Assembly: GCF_003369915.1 (NCBI RefSeq)
Contig: NW_022881603.1
Location: 10,275,249 to 10,339,248, forward strand
Origin: Drosophila miranda
Lineage: Eukaryota; Arthropoda; Insecta; Diptera; Drosophilidae
Direction: 5' to 3'
Length of the DNA: 64,000 bases
Numbering within the stretch: the stretch's first letter is position 1; every line of letters begins with the position of its first letter. Under the pieces are notes generated by a model. It worked only from the letters and a program-made list of their open reading frames with translations. It searched no databases and was not told where the DNA came from. Positions 59,769 to 64,000 of this stretch are shown in pieces. The position numbers were made by a program, and so were the translations under genes.

Positions 59769-62700
59769 TGTAATTTGGTTTCAGTTTCGGTCCGGGCTTC
59801 CCATCCACGCATCGTGGCCATAACCTACTATTATGCCAGCCATTATCATCATCGTCATGATCATCAGCAGCCGTGCAACGCATTCATGGGATTAAACCCA
59901 ACTAATATCTGGCCTCCCTCCCTGCCGCCACGAGCGTAAAGCTCACCGCAACAGAGCCCCAGGCTGGAGCCTGCCATGGACTGCTATGAAAATGATTATG
60001 GCTTCATCGGTGGCTCGGTGGGTGGGGTGGCTTGCTGGCATATATGACTCCCATTTTAATGTCATTTTTAGTGCAGCTCTGCAGGTGACCCGCCCCACGG
60101 GTCGCCCATCACGTACAGCACCACCCACGGTGCACAGAACATTCTTTAGGGCAAGTTATTTGCTTGGAAACTTTGGAATTTCATATCCATACCAATTCAG
60201 TAGTCCCAGAACTAATTGCCAATGGAAACCGCCCTACAAACTCTCCCTATAAATGTAAGCTTTCGCTCTCTCCAAGTATCTGTATCTCTGCTTGCTGGCA
60301 TATCAAATGACAAAAGCATCTTTGCAGGCACAGAACCCAGCAACCTTGAGAGATATGACCATATGACACGACCAGAATGTAGGACCAACTGCTGCCAGAA
60401 TCTGCTCCGGGGATGGAGCGGGGGGGGGGGGGGGGGGGGGGGGTATCAAATTACGTCAACAGTTCAGAAATGGGGAAATGGGACACCTGTGCGGTATTAT
60501 GTATGCCCCATGTCCATACCATGGGGAGGGGTTTGGTTGGGTTGGTCATTGTCATAGCCACAGAGAGGCTCTACACAGACACACATACACAATCGAACCT
60601 CACTTGACCTCCCACACAGCAAAGAGCACACAGCACATGGAATGGGGTTAAGTGCCAGAACAGAACAGAACTCTGCATGGGAAAAAGATTTCCAAGAAAT
60701 AATGGTTGAGAAATAAATAGCGACACAAGGCCAGGACCGGGACCTGGAACAGGGCACAAGTGCAGTGCCATTGTGGTTGTCCCTGTTGCGGTTGCTGTTG
60801 TTTCTATCTCTGCCCCTGAAAGAGTGTCCCACCACACACACATATGTATGTATGTATGCATATTGGTTATGATATGCAAAGTGTTTATACGCACAAAAGC
60901 GGCCAGCACACAAAGCGAGCAAATAAAAATCCAATTATGATGCAATTCCCGCACAAAGCACTCTCCCCCCACCACCCCCCTGCCCCTTGCACCACTCCAC
61001 TCTTCACAAAAGCAAAGTGAAACTGTGAGAGCAAATTGTATCTGTGGCATTGATTAAAGTATCTACAGAATTGCATTAATGCACTCTTTCGCGATTATTC
61101 AATAATTTCTCTTTGTATCTTTTCTCTAACTTTCACGAGAATACCAGCCAGAAAGGCATTACTATACCGACTGAGGGGCGCTAACGCGGCATCTCTTCCT
61201 TTCTCTCTCGCTCTTCGCCTGTCGGTAACGCAGTAGAACCTTCCATTTGCGCTCTCCCTCTTATCCCTTCTCTCCCTTTCGGTTAATCTTTAATATCTTT
61301 TTGGGTCGAAAATACTCTAAATATCACCGTGAATATCTTCAGAAACCCCTGAATCTTTCATTTATTATCACTTAAAGAGCAGCCCCTAGTTTTTCTTACG
61401 CTTCCGAGACCTCCACTTCTCAGTTTCATCTCGTTTGCCACCCATTTCGCTCTTCTCTCAAGTAATTTTTAGGTTTCCAACGTGTCCCTGGTGTCGTGTC
61501 TGGGCTGTCCATATTCTTACTTCTTTCTTGACATTTTCAAATTCGAAACTTCCATCTGGCAGCGGGGTCTCTCCTGAAATGTGGCTTCCTTCCGGTCAAT
61601 GCATCATGACGGGGCGGAGAGGGCACAGGGCACTTAATATTCGTTGACATTTCAGTTCCTATCTGCGCCACCCAGAACCCGCTAGCCCATCAGCCCACCA
61701 GACCCCCAGTGGGGAGTCGTGGGAAGGCGTGGTATGCTACGAAGGATATGTTCATATATGTATGGATGTGTCTGCTTATTGTGACAACAAAATATCGCAT
61801 CCACATCAAAGCAATTTCAAGGCATACTTCAGGGCGCCGCCGGCACTTGAGCTCAAAATGCGCCACATGATGAGGCAAAGAGCAGCAACAGCGACAGGGA
61901 CAGCGACAGAGAGAGAGAGAGAACGAGGCTCAGGACTTTTGGGTCGTTTCCTATAAATGCCAGTTATATGTACAGCACATACATACACAGTCCCGCGAGT
62001 CTTTGAGGCAAATTTCACTTCGTCACGCAACTTTAATGGCACAAATTCTGTGTAGTTTCTGTACCACAGGACCTTTCGCGGGGGTTAGGTGTTGTTGGCT
62101 CTAGTAAAAAGGTTATCAGCTGCCTGCCTGCCTGCAATTAAAACCAAGCGAAGGATGAGCGGGGGACAAGAGCCACAGGACTTGTCAAGGACTGGCGCTT
62201 CTCAAGCTCTCAGGCCGTCAGACGCTCGTCTCTTAACTGTTGGCTATAAATAGCTAAGGGCCAGAAGATATTCTTCAGGCAGGCGCCCACGCACAATCCC
62301 AATAGCAGCAAATCCTACAATTATTATGGCCAGGATGATAAACTGCTGGACGGATGGTTAAATTGTTGTCCATTAGCGTTAAATTACAGAGCAATTATGT
62401 TGCCTGCTCTCTCGCTCAGAAACAGATACAGCTGTGGCTTTAAAGGTGGAAGCAGCCACCCCCACGGATACATAAAAAGCAAAATGGTGTACAGTGGCAA
62501 CATCTTCCGAGGAGGGGGGGGGTTGGGCTTCTTTGTGTACCTCCACTGTCGCTGCTTGTATCTTTGTATCTGTGTATCTGCAGCAATAGCGATTATGTGT
62601 TGTAACAAAACGTTTATCTACATTTGTTGGCCCCTTCCCCCCTCCCTCCAGGAAATCCTTCCATTTGTTGCTGCTGCCAGTGCCTGTCGTTTTCTCCATT

Positions 62701-64000
62701 TATTTTTAAACCCGATTACCCTCCCCTACCTAGGTCCAAGTGAGCATGGGGGGGCGGGGGTTCCTATCTGGCTAGATATTCTGGCTAGATATTCCGATTA
62801 AGATTATCCTCAAACTCCCACTAGTTTTGTTGATTTCCTTCACAAGTAATTTTTCCATTGATTCGTTCAGAGTATAATTTATTGTGTTTGATATACCACC
62901 TCCTACTACCCACTGCTCGAGCAAATCTCTTTGAAATGTGCTAAAGTCTCGACTCGTTTGCTTAGCTTCCATTAGCAGTCGATTTGGCCGCAGACAGGAC
63001 TTAATCGAAGCGTTTATTGATGCGGAAATACCATGAGTTCCATTGCAAGGAGGATTATGGCCACTGGCATCAGTTCTAATGAATTGTAATGACCTTTGCT
63101 GGTTACAGCACGGCAACAGAAAAGGCAAGATAGGCCCCCCAATAGGCCCCTAAACCTGCATGTGAGGGCTGGCAATCGATGCCTGTGGTTTGTGGCATCC
63201 GCATATAAGGTAGCATACATTAAAGGGACTCCCCGCAGGGACAACACCATGCCGAATGCCAATTGCATGAAGTTATGTACAATATATGCAAACATGTGGA
63301 TAAGTAATGCAATTACCCCCCAAAAACCGACCTCAATGAGAACATGTATATGGTGCGTACATATATCTAATGAAATACTTGTCTGCAATGTTTTGTGCCT
63401 TCAACACAAAAAAGTGTCAGACAACAACAGCGAAAAAGTGAAAAAGAATAGGGGCCCCGTCCTTTGGTGCCTTCGGTGACCTTTCGCATGTGGGTTAATG
63501 TGCAAAATGTGCTAAACAAATGCAAATTGTGTGCTTCAGTTTTTGGCCTGGCCAACGGACTTGATAAACAGCATGAGGGTCCCGCCATTGTCGCCACCGG
63601 CACCGACGACGACAACGACATGGCCAACATTCTACCATTCACTTGGCATTTATGCAAATTACTTTCTCCAGCCCAAACTGCATTGGAAATCACTTAGCCA
63701 GCTCGGTGGAGGACCGACTAACGAGTGCGAAGGACTCATGTCCGTATGCCCAAGTGGCTGTGGAGCCGCAGGAGCCCCCAAGGCTGCCACTGACGTCGAG
63801 TGGAGTGTCCTTTAAACAAGCTTGATTTGCACTACCGATACGATCCGTGGCCGAAACAGCTAAACAAATTATTCCACAACACAAAACGATGGAAAAAAAA
63901 CACTATGCCAATCCGAAGAGAACCGATAAAGGCAATGGGATACCCACTACAAAAAGAAGGCTCTAATTGACAATTCGAATGCGATAGACAACCCCTGAGT
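59769..64000. other. unique non-coding DNA
   Basis: No exon with codon bias or conserved protein motif recognised. Items present: a 24-base G run at 60420-60443; a (GA)n patch ~61909-61922; CTGCCTGCCTGC at ~62122; GGCTATAAATAGCTAAGG at ~62242 (TATA-like); G/C-rich runs near 62514 and 62750. This may be upstream or intronic DNA of Pka-R2 or a neighbouring gene. Confidence 0.5.
60420..60443 (+). repeat. homopolymer run of 24 G
   Basis: An unbroken G run after GGATGGAGC. The length is likely unstable and hard to sequence; it could fold as a G-quadruplex. Confidence 0.9.

Noticed and set aside
62242..62260. GGCTATAAATAGC as a promoter
   Set aside because: TATA-like words are frequent in AT-rich fly DNA, and no transcript start, downstream element or ORF supports it.
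60216..62801. Several 60-160 codon ORFs on both strands of the right end
   Set aside because: They cross simple repeats and the poly-G run, lack known domains and have no codon bias like the neighbouring genes.

Overview
The window is Drosophila nuclear DNA. It holds compact genes with short GT-AG introns, a DRE and an Ohler Motif 1 promoter element, and many DINE-1/Helentron-type repeats. The unbroken genes are recognisable fly orthologues that I place on Muller element C (D. melanogaster 2R): Cdk5, Flo1, a SPOUT1/C9orf114-type methyltransferase gene, TER94 and Pka-R2. The repeat load, the repeat families and the gene order suggest the obscura group (D. pseudoobscura, D. persimilis or D. miranda). 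The density of insertions, the local tandem duplications, a gene tail without its body and some odd substitutions at conserved sites would fit the D. miranda neo-Y, but the sequence alone does not prove this.

Layout. 0-7.5 kb: the 3' end of an acyltransferase-3 (nrf-6-like) gene, a frameshifted F-box gene (-), Cdk5 (+, four exons, a DINE element filling intron 1) and Flo1 (+, seven exons). 7.5-9.2 kb: a repeat-rich gap, proposed here as a synteny breakpoint relative to D. melanogaster. 9.2-11.5 kb: the SPOUT1-type gene (+), then an isolated terminal exon (-) resembling the tail of a ZDHHC2/15/20-type palmitoyltransferase. 12.1-17.1 kb: a broken CR1/Kiri-like LINE with two DINE insertions. 17.1-21.3 kb: a second copy of a ~370 bp repeat, a Motif 1 promoter and an intact five-exon TER94. 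25.9-44.4 kb: Pka-R2 (-), eight coding exons, three alternative last exons and a candidate second first exon. Its 15 kb first intron holds four head-to-tail copies of a ~3 kb unit alternating with DINE elements. 45-59.8 kb: another DINE, a young full-length Ty3/Gypsy element (identical-length LTRs, 1548-aa Gag-Pol) and a degraded BEL/Pao (roo-like) element with an env remnant. The BEL element lies in a tandem duplication whose second copy keeps the empty Gypsy site and a solo BEL LTR. 59.8-64 kb: non-coding DNA with no gene I can support.

Function. The host genes are housekeeping or signalling genes: neuronal CDK, membrane-raft scaffold, RNA methyltransferase, p97/VCP segregase and the PKA regulatory subunit. 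They do not form an operon-like system. The main interest is structural: how Helentron-like elements seed duplication, deletion and gene decay, and how Pka-R2 keeps a full reading frame across an intron invaded by a tandem array.
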